Source: Dolomedes plantarius
Taxonomy: Eukaryota > Arthropoda > Arachnida > Araneae > Dolomedidae
NCBI GenBank assembly: GCA_907164885.2
Contig: OU015493.1
Location: 47,580,723 to 47,644,722, forward strand
Length of the DNA: 64,000 nucleotides
Direction: 5' to 3'
Shown piece by piece: positions 1 through 11,784 of this stretch (position 1 is the stretch's first letter; each line of letters begins with the position of its first letter). Below the pieces are notes generated by a model, which had not been told where the DNA came from, ran no database searches, and was given only the letters and a program-made list of their open reading frames with translations. The position numbers were made by a program, and so were the translations under genes.

Positions 1-62
1 AGACTGATCCCGACTCAACATCGTTTCTTCAATATAGACTAGTTCCGTCAATAGACTTCTTA
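1..62. repeat. 62-bp direct repeat, left copy
   Basis: These bases recur in the same orientation at about 2837-2899 with three or so mismatches. The left copy runs off the window edge, so it may be the end of a longer repeat. The two copies bracket about 2.8 kb. I cannot tell whether they are LTR remnants or dispersed repeat copies. Confidence 0.6.
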
Positions 63-202
63 GGATCATTAACTTTGTTCCGTGGAAACTCTTGTTAGCA
101 TAAATTACCAGGATTAATTATTTAAGTTTGTGTCGCTCTTTGAGTGTAAGCAATTTTAAATGCATAGTACTGGATTCAACATCAAATTTTTCTTAATTGT
201 GA
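61..202. repeat. Diverged direct repeat (partner about 1001-1130)
   Basis: The block beginning TAGGATCATTAA and ending near GATTCAACATCAA recurs at about 1001-1130 in the same order (TAGGATCATTAA, then TTCCGTGGAAACTC, then GATTCAACATCAA). Both copies lie next to (TA)n tracts: the first precedes the tract at 213, the second follows the tract at 846. This suggests one family inserted or duplicated around TA repeats. Confidence 0.5.
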
Positions 203-210
203 TAACTCTT

Positions 211-325
<115 letters not shown>

Positions 326-479
326 AAACTAGTAATTTCTTAATTCAACACTCTTAACATTTAAAAACTATTAATTCCTCACTTTACTATTCAAAATTAC
401 AAACCCTTTTTTAATCCCTTAAGTTATTTAATTCCCTTTGGGCATTCGCGTTAAATTCCATTATTACAGCCTTCGGCAA

Positions 480-760
480 AATCATTAAGGATGGCTGTCT
501 TTTTTAAGTAAAGGGACGCTGCGCGGCGTCAGTACAAGTTTAAATCAGTTCTGCACATCAATAACAACTTTAAACCAATCAACTATTAAGACACACCCTT
601 TAATCACGTGATGGACTGAAGTTTATATAAGACTTGATATCCGGAAGTAGGACGGATTCCTGTACTTTCTCTTGCTGCATCCATACCGACGGAGCGGTCG
701 GTGATCTCAATAAAAATGTTACCGTAAAAAGCTCGTATTCGTCGTCTTTACTCATAAAGT
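480..760 (+). repeat. LTR-like segment (possible solo LTR)
   Basis: This GC-richer segment has the order of an LTR promoter and polyadenylation region: a TATATAAG box near 625 and an AATAAA near 711 followed by a T-rich stretch. I could not fix both ends, and no internal retroelement sequence lies beside it. The LTR reading is tentative; it could instead be the tail of another repeat. Confidence 0.25.
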
Positions 761-844
761 AAATTTATTTTTGAGCATAACTGCATCTCCTCACCGTAGC
801 ATGGGAGACTAGATATCTTCTGAGTCTGCGTTCTGTCTCCCATG

Positions 845-845
<1 letters not shown>

Positions 846-926
<81 letters not shown>
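846..926. repeat. (TA)n microsatellite
   Basis: About 40 TA units. A short inverted repeat (CATGGGAGA and TCTCCCATG, near 801-845) lies immediately left of it. Confidence 0.95.
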
Positions 927-931
<5 letters not shown>

Positions 932-1698
932 ATATTAATTAAGTAACTTTCAGAATTCGAGTTCCCATATCTCTGGCAGATTAAGTTGATTAAATGGCTT
1001 CTTAGGATCATTAAGCTTGTTCCGTGGAAACTCAATTTAGCCTAAGTTACGGTGATTGATTTTGGTATCTCATTCTCTGTATGGTAATATTAACACATAT
1101 CTGATTCAACATCAATTTTTTTTATTATTATGTTACAAATTCATGGTTTTCAATGTCCATGTAAATATACAAGGTATATCACGATAATTCAATGATTATT
1201 ATGTTAAGTTGTTTTGCTACAAGGTCAATCAAAAAATTCACTCACTTGCATGAATGTAATTAAGTATATTATATGTATTTCTGTAAAAACTTGGAGAATG
1301 TATCCATAAACAGATGAATCACTTCTGTGACTGCTTTATGTAATCCCAGGTATATTTTGCTTATATTTTGTTTTGAGTGTATGTATATTGTTTTTATCCA
1401 CATTAGACTGGACCTTGTCAAATTTTCTTGTCATCTCTGGACAAGTGGAAATTCTGTAACGAGGAATTCGTTCCAGAAATAGTTAATTGGTTGAGCTAAT
1501 AACGCACGTTAAATTAATATAAAATCTCTAATTCTGAATAGTTGTTCCATAAAATAAAATAGTGTAATTTCTATACAGTTCCCCCGACGTGTGTGTTCCT
1601 GACAATTTAGCATTTGCCCATTTGTCTTAAACTGTAACAGATTCAACAATATATTGGTTAGCCAGGTGTTAGTCTCCGGATTCCCTTGTTAAGTTTGT

Positions 1699-1983
1699 CT
1701 AAAATGCATATTTTATGGCTGGTAATTGCAGGGTGTTTCTTGTGAACATCCAACTAGCCTTTGTCCACTCCATGCCGTTAACGTTTATCCCCGAAGTTGG
1801 ACCATAAAATCTGTTCGTTTCTCGAAACGCTGCCCCGTGGTCAAGTAAAATTGCATTTCTTTGTATGATTCCCTTTTCAAAAGCATCGTATATATCTATC
1901 CTGTATTTACGCTCCTTTAGGGGTACTTTAATTGAACCATAAATTGCTGTCGCTAACAATAACGGCAGACGGTCGATCTCCAA
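1699..1983 (-). CDS. Unrecognised 94-codon open frame
   Basis: I do not recognise this frame. It encodes 94 residues with a short stretch ending LLDHGAAF that faintly recalls an ankyrin-type helix, but one weak motif is not enough to assign a family. There is no signal peptide, no membrane segment and no neighbouring exon. Its non-repetitive composition compared with the flanks is the only reason to list it. It may be a chance frame or a relic exon in a repeat. Confidence 0.12.
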   Translation of the reverse strand: MEIDRLPLLLATAIYGSIKVPLKERKYRIDIYDAFEKGIIQRNAILLDHGAAFRETNRFYGPTSGINVNGMEWTKASWMFTRNTLQLPAIKYAF

Positions 1984-3239
1984 TTTTCACAGATAACATC
2001 TTTTTCGGCGGGTGTGATTTGCGCCGCGTGGGAAAATGTATTCCTTAGTCTGTTGGGAAAACTTCATCCAATTAAATTTGGCGCATTTCTACGTCATCCC
2101 TCGCTTGACCAATTATGCTTTTCCGCGCCGCTTCCTTCGCCTGCTTGGCGCAAGTTTTCCTTCATTTTTGGCGTTGAATCGCCTTTTCTAATCTAACCAG
2201 CTCCCCGCACAACGCATTTTTTTTCCTAATAGAGAGGTTTTCTCTTTAAATTGTATACGTTTAAGCACCCCTTCAGTACTTTGCCCTGGCCTCGACTGTA
2301 TTGGGGGGCTATCTTTATCATGCCATGATCCTCTGACTGTATATAATCCTCTGAGTTTGGACCAGTACGGTCATTTTGGTTGTTAAGCTCAAGTTGACCC
2401 GAGCTCATCTTTTACATTGTAAATAGTCGTTCCATTGTATTCAAGACTGGCTCCATGTTTACTTATACGGAATAAAATCCCTTTTTGCTAAAAACTTGAC
2501 GTCGTACTTTGTATACCAAGTTGTTTCCTTTACGCTTACCCTAGATGATTGTACTGTGAATCTACTGGGATAGTGTTCAGCGCATTCCACTATCATCATG
2601 TATCAATTCGGCCGTGAGTGTTTTATTTCAACCGAAGTGCTGAGGAACCATCGAACTTTTCATATTCTTCCGAAACCTTCTTTTGGTAACCAACTCCTGC
2701 AATTTATCTTGGGGATACTTCAAGAATTCTACAATTTAGATTTGATGTCTGAACTGCTATAAGACTGGTTTGTATCCTCTTCGTCATCTCTCAATAGAGA
2801 CTTGTGCGTTAATCCTCTCTATTATTCTATTAAATAGACTGATCCCGTCTCAACATCATTTCTTCAATATAGACTAGTTCCGTCAATAGACTTCTTCGAT
2901 ATTCTTCAATTAAAACTCTTACGTTCCTCACCACCATTATATTGTCCACGTAACAGAATGTACCCGTCTTCAATCCCCATCACAGTTGTCAATCTCATGA
3001 AATATCGGTCTTAGAAGGCGATGGCCTAGGTAACACAGTTAATCACATGTTCCTATGGTGCTATGGTTCCATGGTCCTATGGATTAGGGTGAATGACTTG
3101 TTGTGCAATGTTGTGCAATGAATGGCTTGTTGTGCCAATAAGTTTCCGTTTTAAGAAGTTACTATTTGATTCTCTACTCGCAGCGATGAACCTTTGACAT
3201 CGGTTAGATGTGAACGTGAATGGAACTGCATTTAGAGAG
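1984..3239. other. Non-coding stretch with short repeats
   Basis: No supported gene. A GC-richer part (about 2000-2200) and an AATAAAA near 2471 could belong to an old LTR. The right copy of the 62-bp direct repeat is at 2837-2899. At 3045-3140 there are small local repeats of CTATGG and TTGTGCAATG. Confidence 0.4.
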
Positions 3240-3247
3240 CAGTTAAA

Positions 3248-3766
3248 CAGGGCCTTATTATTGCATGGGCAAATCGGGACTTTGCCCAGGGCCCCCTGAT
3301 GCTAGGGGGCCCCAAAATCTGTCCTCTTTAACTTGCACAATCTCTTTAACAATGTTTCACAACACTAAAATAGATATGGTGCCAGAAAAGTGAAAGTTTT
3401 TAATTTCGTTTTCTGCTTTAGGAAAAATGTTAAACTATCAGGTTGTATCAGGTGTACAGTAGAAGGTGAAAGGCGTTTTCAATGTGATGTGAAACATTTT
3501 ATGAATGCTTCATCTTATCAGCCATACACTGTAATAGCAAATATAGGACTAGCATGCAGGGTTAAATCGTTATTTGAATCAAAATTTAAATCAAACGATT
3601 TTTTTAATCCTGATTTTTAACAACTTTTCCTCACACGCTTGGTGTATGCACCTAGTACTTCTAATAGAATAGTCCATGAATAGTTCTAATTTTTAAAAAT
3701 GTTTGTAAGGGGGGCCCCCAAAATAGCTTCTGTCCAGAGGCCCCCAGCGTTCATAATCGGGACCTG
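3248..3766. mobile_element. Non-autonomous hAT element with 8-bp TSD
   Basis: The element starts CAGGGCC and ends GGACCTG, and it is flanked on both sides by the perfect 8-bp duplication CAGTTAAA (3240-3247 and 3767-3774). An 8-bp duplication and CAGG-type ends are the hallmark of hAT transposons. The subterminal regions are G/C-run rich on both sides (GGGGGCCCC near 3315 and 3715). At 519 bp it is far too short for a transposase. The internal open frame at 3390-3620 matches nothing I know and is probably not coding. Confidence 0.8.
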
Positions 3767-3774
3767 CAGTTAAA

Positions 3775-4950
3775 GTTATTTTTTTTACGTAACTCGCATT
3801 CGGATAAAACTGCTTGAGATGGCTCGGCTCAGCAAATGCAGTGTCCCCTGCACTTCCTGTTCGTCTTGTTGGTTGGTCAGGTTGGTAATGTAATGAATTG
3901 TTTTGGATATGCTATGGGTGGCACAGCAAAACAAAAAGCAAGTGGTATGAATTCGATTTTTGTGTCAGTTTATTCAGTTAAACTTTTTTTAAAGATGAAA
4001 GACGGATCGAAATATTGAGATAGAAGATACAATAAAAATACATATAAATTTAATTATATTGATGTTGGAATTCAATGTTTTAATTTTTTTCAAGCTTTAT
4101 TATGGTGCTTTTCAACTTTTTTATAGCGGAGTTCAATTTAATCTGAAAATTAAACGCATACATATTTTATACCGCATGCATTAAAACACTGTGTTCTACC
4201 GTGTAATCGTTCATCAAATATCCTTTTTGAATTCATTGGTTAGTTCTTACAGATTTCATAATACATTTTTAAGTTTAGCATTGATCTTGAGGTGTTTATG
4301 CGGGATTTCGGAGAGTCATTTCCAGTTGGATTTTTTTAAATAATACTACAGCAAAGGAGTTAACGATAATGGACGTTTTTTTTTAAAAGTAAGATCCTTT
4401 CAACCACAAAACACTACAAAGTAAAATAAAATTTACTGTAAGTCATGGAAATCTCAAACATAAAAAAAGGAATTATCAAAATTTTCACGTCTTGCCTTTT
4501 TGCTGTCTTTCGACGTTCCAAATTGGTGGTTTCCAGATTTTTTAATCGTACTCTTTAGAGACATGGCTAGAAATCAAACGTACACCGAAATTTAAGATCC
4601 TTAAATAAAAGTTTTTATGACTGTTAATATTTATTTAGCAACTAATATAGAAAGTCTTTTATAATTTCAAAGAAAGAATAACTGCATATATAATATATCT
4701 CAAACGTGGCAAAGGTATATAAAGACTTAACGGCATCTGTCTTCACGATTTCTGTCTATTGAGAATTATTGTGAACCGATGGAAATAAAATGGCACCTAA
4801 GACTAAAAAATTTTTAATTGCTTTCTTTAGAAATGCGTTGAAATATACATGCGAAAAAGTAACTCTAAATTTTTTTTCTAATCAAAGATTTCAATTTATA
4901 TTTAGGAACTGGTTTTATCTAAATACAGGTCGTGGCTTCTTCACCTGATA
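3775..4950. other. AT-rich stretch without visible gene
   Basis: No gene, long repeat or RNA seen. The right edge (4917-4952) ends with a motif (AATACAGG...CACCTGATATA) that recurs in diverged form at 6410-6443, so these two copies bracket the Tc1-like element. Confidence 0.5.
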
Positions 4951-4951
4951 T

Positions 4952-6355
4952 ACACTCATGGACAAAAAAATTAGCGCACCAAGAAGGAGTCGTCAAAATG
5001 AAACGAAATTTTACATACCTAATGACTACTTTGACATAAGTAAATGATAAGAAAATCAAAGAAAAAGGATAATTTATTTCAGAGAAAAAGGCAAAAGAAC
5101 GGAGGAGTTAATACTCCGTTGGACCCCCTCTAGCGCGAATGCACGATGCGATACGATCGGACATTGAGTCATACAAGTTCTGTATGATGTCTTGAGACAT
5201 TTCGTTCCATATTTGCTGTAACCTTGCCTCTAGTTCGTTCAAACTCGTGGGATGCCCAACTCGTCGTCCCAAATGATCCCAGATATGCTCGATTGGAGAC
5301 AAATCTGGGGATCGGGCAGCCCAAGGAAGGGCAGTAACAGTGCGGAGACAGTCTTGTGACACCCTGGCCGTATGAGGCCGATCATTGTTTTGTTGAAAAA
5401 TGGCTCCTGGGAGCCGTTGCATGAGTGGCAACACATGTTACAGGATTTCATGAACATACCGCTGGGCTGTCATGGTGCCACGGAACAATACTAGGGGTGA
5501 CCGTGTATTGTAGGCAATGGCACCCCATACCATCACACCAGCTGTGGGAGCGATGTGTCGCTGTACAGCAAAGGCAGGATTGAAGCGTTCACCACGGGCT
5601 CTCCACACACGAACACGATTGTCATCACTGCCGAGATTGAATCTGGATTCGTCGCTAAAGAGGACCTGGTTCCATTCCGCTGCAGTCCAGTTTCCTCGTG
5701 CGCGACAAAACTCCAAACGGTGGCATGGATGGGTGGGCGTCAAGGGCAGCACACGTAATGGGCGCCGCGATACCAACTGTCCTTCAGCCAGGCGCCTTCG
5801 TATGGTTCGAGAAGACACAGAGGCCCCTAGTGAAGGTGCTACCTGTGCCTGGATGGCGGCCGATGAAGCAGTTGGCTGTACGCGTGCATTTCTTACGATG
5901 TGGCGGTCTTCTCGACGACTGGTCTCGAGGGCGTCCTGAGCCTGGTCTTCGTGTACATGACGTCTCTCGGGTCCACTGGTCCCAACACCTCCTCACAACA
6001 CAATCAGAGCGGCCTAATTGACGAGCTACTCGCCTAGCTGACCACCCAGCTTCCCTCATCCCGACGATTCTCCCCCTCTCAAACTGCGACAACTGCTTAT
6101 ATTGTCTTCGAACACGGCGTAATGGCATGTCTATCTCAGCTCTTCCTTTGTAAATGATTCAGCACACTCTAACAATCTTTGGTTACCTGTCTTATACTCC
6201 ACAGAGTACGATGTTCAACGCCTTCTACCGGCTATACGTAATGCGCAATCACGCTGCATTTCTAATCATTTGCATATCTCCTCGACATGTACCTTCATTG
6301 CAAGTTTCGTTACGATCCCGCAATTATTTCTTGGTGCGCTAATGTTTTTGTAAAC
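4952..6355 (-). mobile_element. Tc1-like transposon, decayed
   Basis: The inverted ends share ATTAGCGCACCAAGAA: left copy near 4970-4985, right copy as its complement at 6328-6343. Outside this core the left end reads CACTCATGGACAAAAA, while the right end has lost the match in the outermost 10 or so bases. The total length of about 1.4 kb and a single minus-strand transposase frame fit Tc1/mariner. Diverged copies of a short flanking sequence lie just outside both ends. Confidence 0.8.
5108..6128 (-). pseudogene. Tc1-like DDE transposase, frameshift and stop
   Basis: This would cut and paste the element at TA sites. From the start at 6128 there is an N-terminal helix-turn-helix region (QFERGRIVGMREAGWS, about residues 14-30), then a GRPR AT-hook-like motif. 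One frameshift lies near 5935. The catalytic core continues in a second frame at 5818-5438, with FSDESRFNL holding the first Asp. An in-frame stop sits at 5438-5440, and the rest reads on to 5108. The second catalytic site reads FQQNNDRPH, so the usual Asp is Asn. The final Glu is in SPDLSPIEHIW, and I count 32 residues between the second and third sites. The protein is inactive on three counts. Confidence 0.9.
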
Positions 6356-9318
6356 TTTATTGTTATTCAATGTTTTCAAACCAGTTTTAGGAACCGAGAT
6401 GATCTTTTTTCAATACAGGGTTGTGATTGTTTCACTTGATATAGATATTTTATTTGTGGTAGTCCATATCAACCTGTGGGGGGGTTTTCGGCAAAGACAG
6501 GGAAACTCTTAAAGTTCTTATACTACCATGCTGAGATACACCACAAAAAAAATAACAGAATTAAGTTTGAGAATAGAACAAAGCTTGTATTCCGAAAGTA
6601 TATATATATATCAGTTTGTGATTCAAACAAAACATAATTACAAGATAAAAAGAACTTTTTATATACCATGTTTTTAAATTTTCTGTTGAATCATATAAAC
6701 TGGACAATTCTGTGTACTACTAAATACTTTTTAAAAATTTTTTTGATGAATTATCCCATCAACTTGAAAGAAAATGAAGTTAATTGGAAGTTAACTTTCG
6801 TTTAACTTTTCGTTCCCGTCCCGGTCGATAGATGTCTGCACCAGTCTACAAAACAAAATTAACTGAAAATGAATTCAATCCTGCTTAATGATGGCTAAAA
6901 GTATTAGAATAATGCATTGTCATTGTGTTCTGAGCTATTCTAAAACTTTCAAATTTCTAGCTAGTCGGGAAGTTCGTTAAAAATCGATTGCAAGATTTGT
7001 ACTGGACAAACACACACACAAACAGTGAAGCGAGTTAATAAAAACATGGTAAAAAACTACTTATGTCATTCTGTCAGTTTTACATTATCAGTTCTTTGCG
7101 TACTAATTGGAGGTTGGTCTTACAGTCTCTAAAAGACCAATGTGCTGAAGAAAAGGACTGTAGTACGGGATCAATATAGTATTTAAGGTCTGCATTCGAT
7201 AATATATTAATTCAACGTAAAATGAATGTCTCATCTCGCTCTTTGAAAAGGAAATATTTTATTGGGTAGGAATCGAAACTCTCAGTTTCCCGGACGACAT
7301 TCTAACCCACCGAAATATAGAGGGCCGCTTCTGTTATCATTATTACAAAGGAAAAGAGAAAAATTAAAAAATTTCCTGCTCAACTTTTTTTGTATGAAGG
7401 GAAAGAACCAAAATAGTTGAACATCAAATTCCGAAAATCGCTTAAGAACAAGTGCAAAGAGAAAAAACTGGATTTAGCATACTTTTAATGGAATTATCGC
7501 TATTTGCTGAGCATACATAACCAAAGAAACTATCTATGAAGGTCATTCATGAACTGAACTATAAGAACATCGTGTGCTGAAATTCAATACACAGACCTCC
7601 AGCCATGTGCAGAAAAGTAAAATTATTGATGTCTGTTTAGCAAGGTTTTCAGTGACAGAGCCAACTTGGATTTTGGCTCGATAAATGTGCCTATTCATTT
7701 GCGAATATGCATAAAAAAAGGAATAGTGCATTACTAAGAGATATCAGTGTAAGGGGATGGGGGGGGGGTAAATAAGGACCAGAGATAAAACGAATTATTT
7801 ATCGGAATGCATGGCTATAGAATTCAAACAAATTTAAATTAGGAAGGCGTTCAAACATGACGAGAAATTCACAGAATACAATTGCTTAGTTGTGTTGCGA
7901 AACACAATCCATCATTAATGAAATTCATTTCCGGAGACAATGTAAAGGGGTGCAAAATGTATCCACAGTAAAATATTCATGAATGGAAACATATTTTCTT
8001 CGAATTATCTTTCACATTGTTTACCACCACAGGAAGTGTTTATATGTTATCATGGCAAACGCTTTTACTGTAATTATTGCTTGAGCCTAAAAATCTGAGG
8101 CTACACTCAAATAGTTTAGCGCACGATCAAAAATATTACAATACATTTTCAAAAAGGTTGCTGCGTTTCGTCCGACGATATTTGTGAATGACAAATCCAG
8201 ATAAAAATGGCATGAGTTTATTTGCTCTTTGGTCTTAAACAGATTACAAATATAAAAAAACCCGTCACTTAGGACTACAGGGAAGTTCCGAAAAAGATTT
8301 CAGATTCGACACAATACACACACAGGTGTAAAAACATGCCTGCAGTTCACAGGCGAATCAAATGAGAAATGAATGAATGAAAATTTCAGAAACCAAGTTT
8401 GGAACCCTTATATACCCTTGGCGATATCCTCGATTCTTCAAAAATTGAAAACTTACAGAAATCGGAAACCACGCTGCTTAGGTGCAATCTGATTGGATAC
8501 ACTGAATCAATAGTTTAAGACACTTTGGGACATTTTTCATGAGCTTTTGGTATTCTTGATAAAGGCAAAAGCTTTTCATAAGGTGCCACTATATTCGATG
8601 GTGTTTTATTTATGAGGTCATGAACAGGGTAAATTAGAAATGAATGAATACAGTATGATCTGGGCAAGTTTTGTTTTTAAACATTAAGAGTAGCTATTTG
8701 TCTCACTAATGATAAATGTTGAATCTTTGGGTTGCTTGTCTGTAATAGTGCAATAACACATTAGTGAGTTGTATATACGTGTCTGTAATTTTGTTAACAT
8801 TTGAGAGCCTGAAATCATGTAGAAAGTTTGTGAAACAGGACGAATTTATATTATTTTTGCTTTTTTTATTAAACACAAGAGGGAATCTTAAAAAGAGTAA
8901 GCATGAATGATAAAAAATATTAAATATTTCTCGATTAGAAGAATTCGCATCGTTTTAATTTAAATCACTAAAATATAAAAAATTAGAAATCAGAAATTAT
9001 TTTAATATTATGAAGTGCTTATCTTGTAAAACGAGAAGAAAATTGTAAAAATCAAACATAAATACTTAACAAATTTTTTAGTACAATGAAATATCGGATA
9101 CTTGGGAAACATGATTCAATATTAGTGAAAATGAGACAAAATATATCGAATAGCAAACTTTGCTGCTAAAATTCCTTGCTAGCAATTTTTAAAACGCTTT
9201 AGAAATGAAAATAAATGTTTTATAAATAAAATACATGAAAAAAATTTTCAGTTGTTGAGACAATTCCGAAACTTCAAGGTTTTTTCAAACCTCCTGTGTA
9301 TTCCATATAAATTTCAAA
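6356..9318. other. AT-rich stretch without visible gene
   Basis: Nearly 3 kb with no supported gene, RNA or complete transposon. Visible details are a short TATATATATATA near 6600, a G run at 7758-7768 (10 G), and scattered ATGAATGA repeats near 8360. Open frames here (for example 7543-7731, minus) are short and match nothing. Confidence 0.5.
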
Positions 9319-10019
9319 TCCATACATATAAAACGGTTCCGTAAATGACTGACTCGCTGACTGACTGATTGACTGACTGACATACAACGCACAGACCAAG
9401 CCGCTGGACCTAAAGGGATGAAATTTTGCATGGCGATTCTTCTTATAGTGTAGGGGTGCACTAAGAAAGATTTTTGAAAAATTCTTCTTAGATTTTTTAA
9501 ATTAAATTTTTAAGCTGTTTTTGTAACTTTTTTTAAGTTTGAATTTAAAATAATAATTTGAGGGTTATAAAATTTATATCACGAGAAAGATCATAAAACT
9601 TCCTTTAAAATGAAATCTTTTTCGAATCTTACCTCCATTTTCTCATTTTTGGTGAATTTTTAAAGATTAATTTTTAGAATTTAATTTATTAAATACTAAT
9701 CACATGATTTCTTTTTCTGGTACTTTAAATAAATTTATCGTCACGCTCATAACAACTAAATAGACAAAGAAGATTTTTATTTTCTTACTAATGCAGCACA
9801 CGATTAGACATTATCCAAAAAAAATATTAAAATACAGTAAAAGATATGATCCTCAAACTGTACTATATTAACTGTACTATATTCTTTAGTATTTCCTATT
9901 AGATTTAATTTGAATATTTTCTTCTACATTATTTTATCTATAAAAATATCCCTTACGATTTTTTTATAAATATAAATTTTGTTTTTTCTTACATCAATTG
10001 TATAAATTGATCGTCGTAT

Positions 10020-10022
<3 letters not shown>

Positions 10023-10080
<58 letters not shown>
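10023..10080. repeat. (TA)n microsatellite at Gypsy-1 left edge
   Basis: TA repeats run directly into the TG of the Gypsy-1 5' LTR. They continue beyond the 3' LTR at 15421, so the element sits inside one TA tract of the Helitron. Confidence 0.95.
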
Positions 10081-10084
<4 letters not shown>

Positions 10085-10428
10085 GGAAATATTACAACGC
10101 AGCGCTGAGTAAACGAGGAGACGACAGTGCCATCCCGCGGAGAGAGGTGTTACTAGTCAGTTGACCACTGGATGCCGACGCTGACGGTCGTGCGATAGAA
10201 GGGCAGACGGCCCTGTACTGTAATGTAACTGAAGTTTGGGCAAGACGGCCCCTAGAAGTATATTTGTATAGTTCAGAGACTGTTGTAAAGACGTTACCTT
10301 ATTAACCAACTCAACTCTATGTACATATTAACTTCTTTTTTTTATATTAATCTAGTTTAAATATAGAATAGTTAAAATTACTTGTACTAGAATGAAGTTA
10401 CTGATTACTTAAGAATTCGCTTCCCACA
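10081..10428 (+). repeat. Gypsy-1 5' LTR
   Basis: Starts TGAAGGAAATATTAC and ends GCTTCCCACA. It matches 15061-15407 except for one T in a T run and two substitutions near the 3' end (about 99% identical). Confidence 0.95.
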
Positions 10429-10430
10429 AA

Positions 10431-10448
10431 TGGGAGCCTGGCAGGGAT
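10431..10448 (+). promoter_or_regulatory. Gypsy-1 primer-binding site, probable
   Basis: TGGGAGCCTGGCAGGGAT begins two bases after the 5' LTR, where a tRNA primer site beginning TGG is expected. I could not match it to a specific tRNA 3' end. Confidence 0.45.
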
Positions 10449-10612
10449 AGGTTAATTTTAAAACACATAAGTGAATATTAGTGATATTAGTGGTTTTAAA
10501 AGACTGTGACTTTTGGATTAAGCTGAGAGCCATTTCAACCTGAAAAGAAAGACATCTGTTGAACCGAGAGACCAAAACGGTAAGCGAGTTGTTATTCTTA
10601 TTATATTGCGTG

Positions 10613-11784
10613 ATGGAAGCATTAGAAAAAAATTTGAAAAAGCGTACTACGCTGAGAACGACCACGACAAAAATAATTAAAAGATTGGAAGCCGTTATGC
10701 ATGAAACTCAGCCAGATGTAGATTTAATAGACGAACTACTTACTCTTTTAACTGATAAGGAAGAAAACTTAAAATTAATAGATAGTCAGATTGAGAATGA
10801 TATTACAGACGAAAAACAGCTTGAAAAAGAAACAATTTCGGCAGAGAATTATCACGAAGACGTAATAATAGCTAAAGTCCGTGCTAAAAAAATTATTAAG
10901 AAATTAGAAACGGAAAGTAAGAATCAAAATTAATCCACAGAGTTAAGTTCAGAAGATTCGTTTTCTAGAATCGCCACACCAGTGAAACTTCCGCGTTTAG
11001 TTATTGAAGCATTTAATGGCGAAATAAGTAAATGGCCAAATTTTTGGGCCTAATTCAAAAATGCAATTCACGATAGCGAAGCATTAACAGAAGTGGAAAA
11101 ATTAACTATCTGATGACATATTTATCAGGTTACGCGAAAACAGCTATTTCTGGTTTGTCACTCGTAGATGAAAATTATAAAGAAGCTATCTCAATTTTAG
11201 ATTCTAGATTTGGAAAAGTAGAGTTAATCGTGGACTTTCACATGTCAAAATTATTAAACCTGACGCCGTGTAGAAATTCAAGAGATGTAGCAACAGTACG
11301 CAAAGTTTATGATACAGTTTCCGTTGAAGTAAATGCGCTACAAAGTCTTGGTATTGAACCGAACACCTACGGAACGTTACTATTCCCTATTTTAATCAAA
11401 ACCATTCCGCACGATATAGCTCTAGAATTTCATAGATCCACCGAATCAGAAAAAAATAAAATTACGGATTTGCTACAATTTTTGAAAAAAGAAGTAGAGT
11501 CACGAGAACGGACATTAATTTTAACACAAACGTCGGATAATGAGAATCAGAATCATTTTAAAAACATAAGTATGAAACGACACAATTTTGAGAAACAAAC
11601 TACAGATTCGTACAGATGGAATGAAAACAGAAGTAAAGAAATCAAACCAAAATTTAATTACAGGGACCAGTATCGGAACAAACACTATAACATAGTCTGT
11701 TATTCTTGTAATGAAACCGGCATAAATCTATTGAATGTCAAAACAAAGCTCGAGGATAGCGTTGCTTTAAATGTCGAATTTTAA
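10613..11784 (+). pseudogene. Gypsy-1 Gag, Pao/BEL-type (DUF1759-like), broken
   Basis: The start at 10613 opens a coiled, charged N-terminal region (KIIKRLE, then KEENLKLIDSQIENDI). This aligns by eye with the inner BEL Gag at 20203 (KLIGKIE, KEISLKDLDSEIEEDI). Stops at 10931 and 11051 follow, then a frameshift near 11100. The DUF1759-like core runs from 11113 (LSGYAKTAISGL, ENYKEAISILDSRFGK, LNLTPCRNSRDV, YGTLLFPIL). It ends in a CCHC region (CYSCNETG, 11697-11720) disrupted by two one-base shifts and a stop before 11771. Gag packages RNA and forms the particle. The knuckle spacing resembles Gypsy-2 rather than BEL, so the Gag join lies between about 11540 and 11690. Confidence 0.8.

Noticed and set aside
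5517..6021. Plus-strand open frames opposite the Tc1 transposase
   Set aside because: Antisense shadows of the transposase. The minus strand carries all catalytic motifs.
9346..9382. TGACTGACTG array considered as a satellite or CRISPR-like array
   Set aside because: Four-base simple repeat at the Helitron 5' end. No spacers.
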